Source: Psococerastis gibbosa
Taxonomy: Eukaryota; Arthropoda; Insecta; Psocodea; Psocidae
Assembly: GCA_963971405.1 (NCBI GenBank)
Contig: OZ020485.1
Location: forward strand, 34,305,921 to 34,369,920
Length of the DNA stretch: 64,000 nucleotides
Direction of reading: 5' to 3'
Shown piece by piece: positions 43,294-59,200 of the stretch (its first letter is position 1; the number at the start of each line of letters is the position of its first letter). A program made the position numbers and the translations under genes. Below the pieces are notes generated by a model. That model did not search any database and was not told the origin of the DNA. It was given only the letters and a program-made list of their open reading frames with translations.

Positions 43294-46200
43294 TTATCGT
43301 CTTCTCCCTTCTACGAAAGCCACTACAAACGTCGCCAATCTGGGGAGAAACATAAACTATTAGACTATAAAACTAACAATGATTTATTCTGTTACATAAG
43401 CCAACAAGTAACAACCCCCGTATGTGCACACTTCAGTTTATTTCGAATATTGTTTGTCAGTTGCCGTACCGTCATCTGTCTTTTCCGTCCTTCAATACAT
43501 ATCAAATTTTGACAGCTTAGTAAAACAAGACTTGGAAGGCCCAAAATCAGTTTCAAACGCAGGTCACATTTTAATTGCCGTTAAGTTTCTTATAATATTT
43601 CTTGGATTTTGCAAATAAATAAAAATACTTACCTTCCATACAAGTCATGCCCGACTTTGCTCGTGAACTTATTCACGAGGCAAAGCGTAACTACTCCAGC
43701 AAAGAGGACGTTATATAATAGAACAATCTGGAAATTGCCAAGCCACTCTATTCGTCCGAAGTCCCCCAACAAGTCAAAATTTGTAATGCCTGAAAGGATT
43801 CAAAAATTAAAAACGGAATCAAGACTTTTCAATAAGATATGTATATGATACACAAGCTTCGCCAAATATGGGCAAGGAGGGGCAGTTGCCACCCAAGAAA
43901 TTCTAAAATAATTTAGAAAAGTTAGTTCAATGTAATAGTTTTATTACATTCCCTTTTTGAATGAGTGTTCCGTAATATTTTAGTACAAATAATCTTCAGT
44001 GCAAACTCTATTTATTGATGCTCCCAATCCATGAGCTGTGGACGCCATTGAAGCTTCAATAAACTCTGCTTTGAAAGAATTTTCATGAACAAGTTCTCAA
44101 AAACAAATTTCTTGCCGGTCGCATATGAAAAATAATTGCACTTGTGTATATAATATGCTACTTGACAGTTGTAGCAATAAAATATAAAGTTAGACGTTAG
44201 ACAAGGTAGTTAATAATGCAATATGTTTTTCCATTAAAAAAATGGTAAATATTAAAAAACAATTAAATAAATTTTGGTGCATTTAACTGTGGATTAAAAG
44301 AGCCAAAACGTCGGCATGTTTGACATGAAAATGACGTCAAATTTCGTATTGGGTGTTCGGGAATTAGTACTGGCTGAATATCCGCCATGTCACAAAATTT
44401 TGTTTCCCTACTAAATTACGCTTTTTTAGAAAAAATAATGATTATAATGGATTATAATAGGGGGTTGAAAAATAGCCAAGTTGCCTATTTTAGCTGGCCA
44501 GCATTCATTATGCCTCATGGACAATTATTGTTATCATTATGTGTGCAATTTAATTATTATTATCATTATCATGTGCGTGAGGACAATTTTAATTTCGCGC
44601 CCAAATCAGTTGCGTGTGCCGCAGTGATGTGTGCGCGCGCAGTAGAGAAAATCAAGTACAGTATCACATGAATCACGTAGCGGTATGACCGATTTTTTAT
44701 AACTTAAATAATCATAATTCATTCCCACCTCATAACGGTGAGGCCTGAACCAGTAGTCGTCCCAGACTTACCCCAACTCATACTAAAGTGGCAAGCTCTC
44801 TCATTGGCGCCCTCAGAGGGGATTAGCAGTGTTTAACCAGCTTGGGACTGCGAGTTAGACTATTGTAATACTAGTACCTAGTGTTCTTGATATAAGCGGG
44901 AGCGCCGAGCTAAGAACGAGTAGAAGTGAGCAGTTAGCAATGAGGTGGGTGAGCGGGGTTTGACTCCGTCGGAATTTGAGCTTGGACACAATCGGCAGGG
45001 TGTACAGCCCGACCAGCGAAGTGATCTGCAGGTACAAAATCAACATGATCTCCAAGGCAGCACCTATCGGACCAAGCTTCGACAAAGAACTGATTCCTAA
45101 AGTGAATTGCTGAAAATAGGAAATAATTATTATATGACAGAAAAAAGAAAATAGGGGATTAAAATAAGCTAATATTTCTCCACAGCTTAAGGCAGAGCTT
45201 TCCAAATTGTTTATAAATTAATGGGCTCATTTGGATGAAATCAAATATTTTATATTAAGGCAAACTTTCTACAACAGCTGTCTAGTGCACTTCTGATATC
45301 AATTTGCCGAGCCACACCAAACCAACCCCACTCAGAATCACTGTACTGCGCTATAATTTTTTTTTTTTTCTTTTGGCATTGTGGGCTCACATACAGCCAT
45401 GGTGGGTACTGCGCTCTAATACAAACAGGTAACCCATAGGACGTTGCATTTTCATTAAAAAAAAAACATTGTATCTCATTTGGCGTCGAAGGTCGAACCG
45501 CTTGTGAATAAGGATAGTGCACAGACTGACTTAGTGAATGAAAATATAGCGATTGGTCAAACCTAAAATCAAGCTAATGCAAAATTAAGCGAAACAATTT
45601 CATTTAGTCAGAATATTAAATATGCGGTACCTACCCTTGTACTAAAAGGAACTGCTTTAATCCCAACAAGGAGTTCTAATGTGTTTCGAATAACCATCAG
45701 GACGGTTAAGACAGTCAACGCAAACAACAGAAGCATGCACAACGGATAAACCAAATTTCGCTGAGCACTTCCAGTATGTCGCTGCTCATCTGCACACAAA
45801 AATATCACATAATAAAGCAACTGTTTAAACAAACTCATCTGATCAATGCAATTTTATTTTGGAATGTATAATTTGTTAGATTGGCTTGCGGGACTAAGGG
45901 TGCTTCTTAAGTAAGTACGGTAAAGTGTATGGTAGGTTGTCAATTAACAAAATGGCAAATTGCAGTAAATAATGAGACAGGAATGGATACCAAAATAAGC
46001 AAATATTTCTGTAGCTCATATGTAATTGATAGCAACCATAAACTTAACTAAGGCTTTATTGAATCATCGAATCAACACTAAATTCAGTTTTGGTTGCAGA
46101 GGCAACCCCCTTAGGTGCCCATTCCATTGACCGGCTAGGGCTATTTCCAAAAATGGTGACGTGGTAGCAGACATTCAAGACTTAGGTTGCGTTTCCACCG

Positions 46201-49200
46201 ATCTCGCATTGCAAAATGCAAATGACATTGACGGAAATTAGAATTTTTCTTTTTATAGAAATCTATTAAAATGCTTGTACTTAACATATCCCATGACGCC
46301 ATTTTTTAATTTTAGTTTGTTTGTGATTTTACTGTATGATCATTGATCAATTTTAACTATGGCATAGAGGAAAATAAACATTTCCGTCAATTCTGCAATG
46401 CGACGTCGGTGGAAACGCCACCTAAGTCTTGAATGTCTGCTACCACGTCACTGTTTTTGGAAATAGCCCTAGCCGGTCAATGGAATGGGCGCCTATCACC
46501 ATTAGAATTGTGTCTCGGTAAAGAATAATAGACGGCACCCTCATGTATTGAACTAGTTTTTACCTATACATTTCCTTAATCCTTAATCAATAGTTAATAA
46601 TTAGTTTTTCCGTAAGAAATCCGAACGCATCCCTATTACCCACATTTTTGACATCAGCAATGCTGCTGTCAAAAATAATAACCGATTAAAAAACTCATCT
46701 AATAAAAAATTAACATGGCTGACATTATGTCTGTGCATTATGAATGTTTAGGTTGAATGAGATTTTTCTTCGGTCTCAAAGTGACCACCATATCAAGAAC
46801 CAGTAGAAACAGGGCTGATGGGCCGTGGTCGATATGAAAGTGAACTCCCAAACGTTTCGTCAACATCTGCGGTCGACATCTTCAGTGGCCCTGAGTAGGC
46901 TTTGACGGTTGTACCTCGGTGGCTCCATAGCTGGTTCTTCATACGACTCCGGCCGTTAAAGCCTTTGCAGTTACACTGACCACCGTATCGCCTATAAAAA
47001 TAGCCTACTCCGGCATAATTAACTAACAGGTTCAGAGTTGAGGGTTTCATGGGTTTGGGTTTAGAGGTCTTTTAAGAGTCCGTTCGAAAATCCACTACTA
47101 GCTTATTTGGTGGGTTGTCAAACGTTAGATAGTGACCGCCACCTAATCAACTAATCTGATGAGTGTCATCACATAGCTCCACTTATTTTTATCTGCCAAT
47201 AAATTGTCCAGCATGTCAATTTTGGCAGTTACTCTAAAAACGTTTCTCGTCCACAATTCTATGTACATGCGCAGTACAGAGTATGCAATAATACAATTAT
47301 TGCAATGCAGAAATATTTACCAAGGATTTGGGAGTGTTCCGACGAGTCTTTTATCATTTCGTCAAGACCCATTTGAAGGGCACCATTCTGCAGACTAAGT
47401 AATCGTTGTCGCACATGTTCTGTAGCAGGGAGATAGGAGGGCGTCGTGGGGGCAGGCGTCAGGTACGACTTTCCAGTCATTTGGGCAACTTCAAGTCTGC
47501 AAAACACAACATAATTTACCGATATTGATTCAGTAACTCTTCAGTCACAAGACTGTCAAATTAAATGTTTTTCCTTTCTAATGATGAATTCTGTACATAA
47601 TAATAATGCCCCGAAGGACTTTTTATAAACCTTATAGTGGCCCATTGGTCCCCTGTCCAATGCCAACGACCCCATGGATTTCAAACATTATTTCCGTATG
47701 AATTTTTGGCCACCGACAAACATGTATTCTTGCTCGATGTCAATCTACACCGGCCACAAGCGATAATGTACCAGATGAGACAAGCTTACCATTGACATAT
47801 GGCAGATACGAGTCATTCTGTACAAATTTTCATTTTCAATTTTAAACAATAACAATAACTGTGTAGGCAATGTTTAAAATAAAAATATATTAAAAATATT
47901 TAGTGGATTCGGTAGGTTCAATATTGTACCAATAGGAAATACACGGCACACGGAGCTGCTGCACACGATCATGGCGGGCTAGACGTATGGTAATGCCTAT
48001 GGTTCGAGTACTTGAATAAGCTGTTGACTTCAAACAGAGCGACATAATTTGCCGATATGAAGAGAACAATAAATAATCATTCTATGGAAAAGAATGGCGA
48101 GGGGGAGACGAGGTTGGTGGGCCCACAGTTGTTGCACACCAACCTGAAGATTGCAGGTTGAAGGTTGCAAAATCTCCCAACGCGAGTAAAAACATTTTTT
48201 CGTGAAGTTCAATAATCTCCCCCATTTAACAATAAAACAATTACCTAAGGATGTTGCCAAATGAATCGCCCACCACATTCTTATCATCACACTTCCGCCG
48301 CATCAGACCAGTTCCTGTCAATGAACATAGAGCAAAACATGCTTCAAGACGCAATTTCTAAAGGAATAATACAGGCAATAAGCCATGCCGTACAGGAAAA
48401 CAACCTACAGCGATTAAAAGATATATTGAAAAATGTTGAACCCAGCAAAAGAGCCACCCTACTAAATGGAACATCAGTAGGCAGCCAGCCTTTGCTTCAT
48501 AGTGCTGTTACAAATGGACAGTTTGAAATGGTTCAACTTCTATTATCGAATGGCGCCAATGGGAATATATTTAATTATAGGGGTGAGTATATTAAGACAT
48601 TTTATTCGTTCTTAAGTTAACAACTACATTTATACAGCCCAACATTATTAGGCTATTATTGCATTCCAATAAGGAAAGCTTTGTGATGGTCGAAATGTTC
48701 GATTACGAGATTTCAACGGATCCAGGACCCAACGAAATGTCTGTCTGTCAGTATCTCTGTCTGTTCGCCGATTTGCGGACAAACTTATTGGTGGATTTCG
48801 ACGATATTTGGCGTGTAGGTTCACATAAATCTTGGCTCGGGATATTTTTTTTTTCTATTTTGGGTTAACTTCACTTTGGAAGGTTTAAACCCCCAAGAGT
48901 GCAAAAAATGTTTTTCTCAAAAAGGGCTTAAGCGATTTTTTAATTAGCATGTATTGTAGTCCTTATTAATTTAAACAAAACTAGCAAAAGTCGAATCCCC
49001 CTAGATAGTTTGCTTCTCGGGCAATAAACAATACATGCCTAAAAAATATTTTTTCTGCGGAACCTTTGTATCGGTGCCTTCTAACTTCAGGTATGTTTTT
49101 GGTGTTAGAGTAACCAAACCGAAAAGGTTCCGTACCCTAATGCATTGCATACCATACTCATAATTACATATTATGGTACCTATACTAATTGATCAATAAG

Positions 49201-52200
49201 AATGCTAGATAGTCCCTCGATGTTTATCGAGATCGTCACCAGGGATGGCCTTGACAAAGGCCGGTTGATTTTTGTGTTCCATCTGGTGGAGAAGGCATTA
49301 GTCGTCGGGACTCCATGTCCATGTTTCCAGGGGATGTCCGATCGTTGGATTCCTTATGTCGCGGTAGTCCATCTTGAAAAAACGATCATTCGGGCAGGCT
49401 GTCTTCGTATACCCCATGCTCCTCTGCAAAACCACCGCTGCCAGATGGGGCTTCATCGCTGAAAACGACACGGCATGCGAATGCGGAGAGACCCAAGACG
49501 CGGCACACATGCTGGTGTGCCGACTGCTGCCTTCACCGTGCACAGCTGCTGACCTAGCAGAAGCTAACAACAAGGCCATCCAGGCCACTACCTACTGGAC
49601 AATCCATAAAACGTGTTCCGCCTGGACACGTTAAGTAAGTAATAAGAATGCTTGTTCACTCGTATTTACCAGTTCTTATAAAACTCCAACCCATTAAAAG
49701 TTAGGACCAATATGTACTTTATTTTCAGGTCGTACTGCACTGCATGAGGCCGTCCGCACTGGTAATGTGGGAATGACGAGGATCCTTTTACAGAAGGCAG
49801 AGCCATACGACGAAATCGATGGTCTGAGCGCAGTAGAACTTGCCTTGGACAGTGTAGCTACTCTGGCTCACACTGGACAACTTGTTAATTTAAAAGACCA
49901 AGCTGGCCTCACTCCTCTCTTATTACTGGCAGATGCGGCATCACTCACAACTGAAGATTTTACTGCCATGGTAAGAATTGTATAAATTACATTATAGTAT
50001 TGTATAAAAGGTTCATTATAGTATTATACAACATTAATTTCGAGACTATTGTCATAGTATCGCAGGGCAGTAAGTCTCCTGACCAATATAGTCATTCGAA
50101 TATATCCTAAATTATCTTGCAATGGCTTGATCGTCAACGCCGATGAATAAATACTTCTAATAATGCAATGCCAATGGAAGCAAAAAATACTCAGGCTGCC
50201 ATTTTATGTTACTAGGTAAAACTTTTGATCGAGTCAGGAGCAGAAGTTGATCAGGTCCACCCAGGAAACGATCAAACCGCTCTATTCCGTGCTGTAGAGC
50301 TGGCCGCCTTGTCAGCATGTTCAGATCTTGTAGGAGCAGGAGCAAACATTGACGTTCAAGACAAATCAGGAGATACAGTCTTGCATGTCGCAGCTCGTCT
50401 AGACAAGCCATCAATTCTCCAATTTCTCGTACAACGCTCCAAGAAGGTATGCCCAATTAACCTTCTTAATGCTCCAATCATATAAGAAATATCCTAGAGT
50501 TTTATTAGTTTGGTAATAGTCAGAGTTGTGATTTTGGTTATCTGTAGTTAACTGTCATTGTTTCTCAGTCGCTAAGCTAAGCTCTCCATAAGTAAATATT
50601 GTTATCTTCTTGGGAAATAACATCGGTTACTTCGTATTTTCAGAGTATTAACGTGAAAAACAATAAGGGCGACACAACTCTACATTGTGCGGCATATGGA
50701 GGATCACGGATGTGCCTTAACATACTTCTCAATGCCGGTGGCGATTTATCAACAGAGAATGAAGATGATGAAGCTGTTATAGAGGTGTTGTTTACACATC
50801 TCCCCCGTCCTGCTACTTTTCTTATAGAAACCCTCGACTCAAAAATAATTCCTAACCACTGCTCCATTAACGACCGTCAATTTGAAATGACCATCGACTT
50901 CCGGATTTTAGCTCCAGACCGAGAGCGCCAGATGGACGTCGTGGTGGCGCTTATGAACGCCCTTCGCTCCTTAGAAAATAAAAAAGTTTTACAGCACCCT
51001 TTGATTGAAACCTACCTCAGATTCAGGTGGACACGCATGCAAATATTCTTCTTTGGGCTATTCTTCATTCATTTAATCTTTGTCCTCACCCTATCGGCTC
51101 ATGTGATATGGCTACTTTACCCAGAGCAAAAATCAGGTGTCATCTGGTCCCGCCGAGCACTCCTGGCTTCAGCTTCTTTGCTCCTTATTCACATTGCAAT
51201 CCAAACTTCTATGGCCCCCAAATATTTTCTTCGAGAACCGGAAACATGGCTTAGCTTAACGTGTGTTTCCATTGCGTTTATTATGTCCTTCACTGGGGAA
51301 TTCATTGTCACAGTTGCAGACGAAGATTGGATACGGCACGTAGCTTCTTACACTATTTTATTCTCATGGGGCCAAATCATGTTTGTTCTCGGTCGTTTCC
51401 CCTCAATTGGATTCTTTGCACTAATGTTTTTCACTGTGCTAAAAAATGTTCTGAAAGTTCTACTAATTTTCGCATGTCTCGTTATCGGGTTCGCTCTTAG
51501 CTTTTGCGTACAGTTCAACTCCTTTGAGTATGAAGGTCCTTTTAGAGCTTTCCTGCGAACCACAGTAATGCTGATGGGAGAGTATGACTACCAATCACTA
51601 TTTGCAAAGGAAATGACGCCTTTTGCGTCAAGATGGGACCACAAGCCTCTCAATTTATACATTACCAGCCAGCTCATCTTCTTGATGTTTATTCTATTGG
51701 GATCAGTCGTATTGATGAATCTGATGATAGGCATGGCCGTAAACGACATCCAGGAGCTCCAAGCAGATGGAAACCTGAGGCATATGATGAAACAGGCTGA
51801 ATTCCTACTACATATGGATCGAATGCTGTCCAATTCACGTTACTTTAAAGCTAGAAAGGCACCACCGACGATAGTAACCATCAACCCAACCACACTATGG
51901 AAAATGAAAGAGAGTCGCCATAAAAGACAAGGGTTTAATGTACCAAAAACTACCATCGAGAAACTTGTTAAGATAGCACTACGAAATCAAAGGCGGGATA
52001 GTGAAGGCTCACAAGCACAGCTGAGTGAATACCAAAATTCTCAACAATATCATTACAATGGAGATTTTGAAGTGCCCACCTAATAAAATTTGTTTATATG
52101 AAACCTTAATATACCTTAGGCGGGTATCCCACTGGTCAATTTTACTTCAAATTTGATTTGAGATTTTTGTTTTACTCTATGACATTCTCCATTTTAATTT

Positions 52201-55200
52201 AATCATGTTAAAATTGATCAATGATCATAGAGTAAAATCACGCGTTGCAAACAATAACAAACTAAAATTAAGCAAAAATTAAAAATAAACAATGCAACAT
52301 TGATGATTTTCCATCAATGACAAAATCAAATATGAAGTAAAATTGACCAGTGGAATACACGCCTAAACTACTCATTAGTTGTTCTTTGGGATACAAACAA
52401 TGCAGCAAGGAAAGAGACCTTAACTTCAAACCATGTAGTTCGAAAAAAAAAAACAGCAATGATTGTTGATGGACGCAGAATAAACAGAACTGAATTTCAA
52501 CAGTTATTGTGTTGCTGGCGAAAGCCGTAGTGTCGTGGACAAAGATCCGGACTTTCGGACAAACAGGGGTCACTCCCCGGGGAGAATTTTTTTTAATAGT
52601 GGGTTTCTTTAAACACAACGTTACGCCAAGGAGTCCTGAAGGTGTCACCCCATAGACAGGGGGCGCCCCTGCTAGCCTAGTCATTCATGTCAAACTTTGT
52701 GAGAAAAATTGAGGGAAACTGAAAACTTCTTTTTAATTAGCTATTGGTAGTTTGGCCCCTGGCCTGAAGCCAAGTGGTTCAAAAGCCACAATAATCAGAA
52801 GGTCCCCTCAGTCATATCATAGCAAGTTCAAACACGAAGGCTTGGCGCTATTTAAGTTCCATAATTAAATCCATGCCCAAGCAAAAAAATATATATAAAA
52901 GATAAAGAAGAAATATAGCTATATTGACACACATTAGACAATGTCAATGGAAATGTCTCAGCTTGTCCATTGTCGGTTGCATCAGGTGTATGTCGGTATC
53001 GAGGACGCGTTTTGCCAACGGCCAAAATTCATACGGAAACAATACCAGTAATGTCCGATAATAAATGAGTTCGTTGACAGGGAAAGGTTTAATGGGCCTA
53101 CTTCCATAAAAAGCCCTTTACATAATAATAACAGAATTGGTACTTTGGCGCCCATTCCACCGACCGGCTAGGGCTATTTACAAAAACGGTGACGTGGTAG
53201 CAGACATTCAAGACTTAGGTGGCGTCTCCACCGACCTCGCATTGCAGAATGCAAATGACATTGACGGAAATTACAATTTTTCTTTTTATAGAAATCTATT
53301 AAAATCTTTGTACTTAACATATCCCATGAGGCCATTTTTCAATCTTAGTTTGTTTGTTTGTGATTTTACTGTATTGATCATTGATCAATTTTAACTATGG
53401 CATAGAGGAAAATAAACATTTCCGTCAATTCTGCAATGCGAGGTCGGTGGAAACCCCGCCTAAGTCTTGAATGTCTGCTACCACGTCACCGTTTTTGTAA
53501 ATAGCCCTAGCTGGTCGGTGGAATGGGCGCCTTTAGGCAGGCCAGGGCTTTTGCTATTGAGACAGATATGAATAGAAAATCAATAAATTATGTCTGGCAT
53601 GAAAATGATTGAATATAATAATAAAAATGAAAATTCTTTATTTCCAACAAATACAATTATTCAACAAAATACAATTAGGGCTCCCATGCCTCTATAGAGG
53701 CGTGCGGGATCTACCTTACAAAGTACAGTTAAACACTATTCTTCTATTAGAATCATGATATAATATTAGTTACATTGTCATTAGTATTTAATAATGATGC
53801 GTGTATTTAACCAAAAAAATATTACAAATTGTTCTAATAACCGGTGCCACGAAGCCGAGAAAGGCGCGTTGGGATGTGGTTTATATATACTGTATGTATA
53901 TCAATGAAGTTCTGTTTTTTATGTTGGTAATTGGTCTTGCTAACTTATTGTACAGACTGTGTGAAGTTGAAGAAGAAACAGCTGAACACATTCTCTTTGA
54001 ATGTGAAGCGCTGGGACAAACTCGATACCAAACTCTTGGCCACCCTAGGTCTGAAGAGGAAACCATCCGATCTAATCCCATCACAAAAACACTAGAATTT
54101 ATCAAAAAGACTGGTGTTATAAGACGGGCGTAGACGGCAAACGTGGAAGCAAAAGGCCTTCTAGGTCGACGCTTATAGGAACTCAAATGAGTAGGCCCCA
54201 CGAAGGAAAAAAAAAAAAAAAACTTATTGTAACTACTAATAAATTCGTTGCAATAGTAATAAGATTTGTATAAGAATGAAACTGCTGTATGAGCCTTTGT
54301 ATATTTGGGTAAAATAAGACATATTGACTAGCCACACTACTTACCGCCTTCGCAGTGAGTTTTCTTCCAATTTGGCAATTGCATATTCCTCCTCTAGATC
54401 TCTGAGAAACTGCGGTTTGACTAAATAATGACCCGCTAATGAAAATAGACGAACAAATCCCAGAGGCGTACATACTAGAAAAAAAGAGCAGCTATTAAAT
54501 ATTTCCCATTTAAGCATTGTAGCCCCTTCTCACAATAATAATTTTAAAAAAAAATTATTTTTACAATGCTATACAATTTCCTATCTACATACCTACTGCA
54601 TCTACTTTGAAACGTAAGCAACTTTGAGGCATTGAAATACTTTGAACCTGGATAACTTTACATTTGTCATTGTCATGTAGGAGAGATGGGACATCCGTAT
54701 CCCACCAAACATAATGTTTGAATTTCAAGTGCCACCTGCCACGTCTCCTATAGCTAGCCATTGAAAAGACGAGGTAGGTTGCCCAGTAATTTTTTAGGGG
54801 AGTAAATGGCCCATCTCTCCTACATATAACTCCATACAGGACAATCTACCTGAATAAATCTTTAGAATCGCAAGCTACGGTGAATTCAGCGCAGCGCCAT
54901 GCTCAACTTTTATGGTAGTTATCATGTGTATTTTCGATTAAATGCCTCCTCTAATAATAATAATAATAATAGCCTTTATTGGAAAAAAAATTAAATATAT
55001 GTAGATGCAGCGAGATTCTCTTACACCTAACTGTACACCTCAACGATAGGTTTATGGAAATATTTGAATAAAGGGACATGTAGAATAGTGGAACGGACCT
55101 TACTTTCACCCGAAAGGTTGTTGGATCGAGTCCAACACTAGCTACATTTTCTGGCCATGCTTCGGAGGGCATGTAAAACATGTGGTCCCGGGCTTTCCTA

Positions 55201-56219
55201 GTTGAGTGTAAAGAGGGCTTTATAGCCCTAACAACGCTAGGTTGGATTAGTAATAGAACAAAAAGCCATTAATTTTTTTTAAATATAATAAACTACATTC
55301 ATACCGAATAACAGTCACACTATTTCAATTTCGCTACCATCCACATTCATTTTGTCACACATTCATACGCAAAGATGTGATGGTTTTACTACGAAGTAAT
55401 TTTCTTTAACTTATTAACGTTTTATAATAGCATAGTCTACTTACTTAAAAGCATCATGACACCAACAGATGATATGCACGAATACAGAAAAGGCAAATAA
55501 TATTCCCATACACCTGAAAAAGACCGTATTTTTAGATGACATTAGAGACACACGTAGACAAGACGTGGGATTATCAGTATATTCACGCCTTACGGACAAG
55601 TGACCAAACGGTGTTAGTGACAGTCACATGCCATATACCAACATTTTGATGACCATTTCTTCTCATTTACGACATCTCATTGACGACTTTACAATCAGTA
55701 TTCCTCGTGAAATTTGATTTTTTGGCACAGAAACGAACAGCTAGTGAGGTGACGGATTCCCATATAAAAGTAAAGAACCGGTTCGAATGGACCCTTACAT
55801 GTTTTCCTATTCGTATAGGTGCCGTAATAGACAGAATAGTTCCATGGACCGTGGTACCTATATGTAATTGTCCTAGGGTTAAATTTCGGCTGTTTTTCCT
55901 TGGTCTAAAACACTAGATTGTACATGTAGGACATGTAAAGTAGTGGCACGGACTCAGACTTTCACCCTAAAGGTTGTTGGTTCGAGTCCTACACTTCCTA
56001 CATTTTCTGGCCATGCTTCGGAGGGCCTTCCTAGTTGAGTGTAAGAGAGGGCTTTATAGCCCTAAGTCCGCTAGGTTGCCTTAGTAATATAACAAAAGTC
56101 CTTATTTATTTTTATTTTTTTTGATTGATCGATGAGACAGTTGCAAAGTCTACAATGGGCAGACATATTATAACACACTAATAACGGCATGGTTATCAAT
56201 GCATTGGGTGTGGATTATC

Positions 56220-56252
<33 letters not shown>

Positions 56253-59200
56253 AAAACATACTACCTGAAGTTAGAAAGAACCGATAGAAAGGTTCCGCAG
56301 AAATTTTTTTTTAGTCTTTTTTCACGAAAATTGAGTATTTTTTTCATTTATTTGCCCCCAGAACCAATCTATCAGGGGCGAACCGAACTTGTGGGCTTTG
56401 TTCAAATTGATAACGACTCCAATATACGTATGTGCACTTTTAAAAAAATTAGCTGTTCTTTTAGAGTTTTTAGGGTGTTAAGCCCCCCAAAATTGAGTTG
56501 CCTAAAATGGAAAAAAACATTCCCGAGATATAATTGTTGTGAACCTGCATGCCAAATTTCGCCAACCTCCGTCCTCTATGGAGTAGTCTGCCCACAATTC
56601 GAGTGACAGACAGACAGACATTTTGTAAAAACACTTTATGTTTGGGTTCCTGGGACCTCAAAACGTTGAAATCTCGAAATCGAAAATATCGACCATCAGA
56701 AAGCATTCCTTATACTAATGCATAAATAGGAAAGCAATAACCTACACACATGCATATTTAGTTGCGCATGGCTGAAAATTATGGTTTTAGCCTATCCATC
56801 CTCTCTCAAGCCGGAGAGCTCGCGACGCCCTTGATTGAGTTGTTAACAGTAATACCATGTAGTAGTAGTATGGTTGGACACAGTCCCAGGCCACGGTGTG
56901 GGCACATAGGACAGGTTTTATAGTTTTATAGTGGATTCCGAACCACTTGGGAAACACAGTGAAGTCACACGATTAGTTCGGAGGTGACCAGGACAAGTTC
57001 TACCATGTTTCCCTACCGCCACCGTGCACATGACCAAGTTATCTGCATCCTTGAACCTGCTCTGGTCCGCTGGATTCAACTTGGTAAGGCGGCCGGCGTA
57101 GTAATACCATAGTAAGTGGATGACCATCAAAGCTATCTTAATGAAATTTTAACTTACGATCCACTGTGCGAGATCCAGAATAATCCACAACTGCCGAAGC
57201 AATGTAAACCATTCCAAGTACGAGGAGGGCGACTAATGTCAAAACAACGAATGTCTCCTGGACGCGAGCCCACAAACCTTTTCTTGATCCGATGAAACCC
57301 TCAGACTCCGTGAAAAGGTAAGCGAAGGGAAGGAGAACGAAGAGAGACAAGTTTGAAAATAGAAAAACATGGTTCCAAAGACCTAAAAATAAATTGATTG
57401 GGTAAAAATCTTCATATAAACCTACTAATTTCCAAGCCCTGGCCACCAGTTTAAATAAGAATCGATAATTTTCATTGTTGACTATAACAGCTACAGATCA
57501 AGTGGTGTTACCTAAACTTACATTCCAGATCTATCTAGGGCAATGCGATTAAGGGCAGACTAGCCTGCATTTCTTTATCTGAGAAATACTTCTTCTATCG
57601 ATGATTGGCGATCATCATGGCAATTCGGACCTTGGAGACTGCTGCTCTGAAAAAGGAAGTCGGGCCTCAGGTTTTTCAACCAGGATGTTGTTCATCTGTC
57701 GGTAGCTCTCTGTCCGTCTTTTTTCCCTTGGGATGTTAGATGCAGAAGGCGATACTTTTCGTTCCTCATCACATGGCCGAAGTATGTTAGTTTCCGTTTC
57801 TTAACCGTCAGCAGCAACTCGGCTTCTGTATCCATTCTCCTCAGGACCTCATCATTGGGGACACGATCTCTCCAGGATATGCGCAGCATTAATCATATCA
57901 ATCCTATCCTAATGTATCACTGCCTATAATGTACTCATTAAGCTTCAGTTAACGATTAAAAAATTAGTCTACCAATCTTATTTGATAAAATATATAGAAG
58001 CAGATAAAAAATAATACAACTGATATAACATTGCGGTAGCTCATGATTATAGCGAGAAATAGGACAGTGACCTCAGCTAGCACCATCAACCGACCACCCA
58101 CCTTGTATCAGCGAACTGTTGAGCCAGTTCACATACAGACTGTCAGGATAGATTATTAAGACTTCATTGCTGATGATTGAAATAGGAAGGAGAAGAGCCG
58201 CTCCGGTAGATACAGCTAATGAGAACGAGCTCAGCCACAAACTAATATTGTAAACAGTTGCATCTGCGTCGTCACTTGAGAAATAATCCTCTTTGTCCCT
58301 TCTTCGAAATTTACCGAGGAGGACGAAGCTGACAAAGTAGAGTAGTGCAAAAAGTAGTACAAAAATCTGAAACATGAAAACATAATAATGCAACATACCA
58401 CTACCACTAAAGGTATACAGTTAAGACAGTTTCTGGGGGGGGGGGGGGTTCTGTTTCTGTCAACGACAGCTGAATGGGAGGCTAATGTTAAATAAGCGTT
58501 ACGTAGGTCACTTTGAAGGGAATTGTGGACGTCAGGAAAGATTCCAGGCCAGCAGCCAAACATTGGCTATTCAGTAGATCGCACTTTCACAACCCTTCAG
58601 TTTGAAAATTAGCCGTGTGGCTAAATTTCCAATGTGCCATGCATTGATAATTTTTATAACAGCAATGATAGTGATATAGTTTACATTAAATTTTACATTT
58701 GCATAACCAAATGCAAACAGTGACATGCTATTTTAATTTTATGAAATTTATGCGCTCAATGTACTCAAAATGAAGGATCATTTGAAACGCTAAGCTCATA
58801 TGAAAATTGGCAAAGTCGCGGAGAAGGGTAATTAAAATCGCTAACGTCGTCAAACAGTAGTAATGACACTGACTTAAACAAAGAGACTCCCGCGTCCAAA
58901 ATTAAGCAACCTTGCCACTAACCAAAACAACTCCACCTACAACTTCATATTCGTGTATTTTTAGCCGCTGTAATTTCGATTTGTGCACCCAAAATAATTT
59001 TAAACGACCTCATTGCATAAAAAACTACATGTACTAGTATACAGCAGTTGTAGCAACTTTGTGGCGAGATTCACGCCAAAATATGAAAACACTAGTCATA
59101 CGTCATACGTATGTAAGCACAGTGCAACATTGGCATCTACCCGTTTCCATAAAGTACGGTGCATTTTATTAAGGCGCCCATTCCATCGACCGGCTAGGGC

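Noticed and set aside
53137..53394. Open frame of 85 codons, similar to one at 59013-59300
   Set aside because: Both are translations of the foldback MITE; frames are not kept among the five copies.
55070..55160. Functional tRNA gene
   Set aside because: A- and B-box-like sequences are present but no acceptor stem or cloverleaf can be drawn. The segment recurs with a common non-tRNA body, so it is a SINE head.
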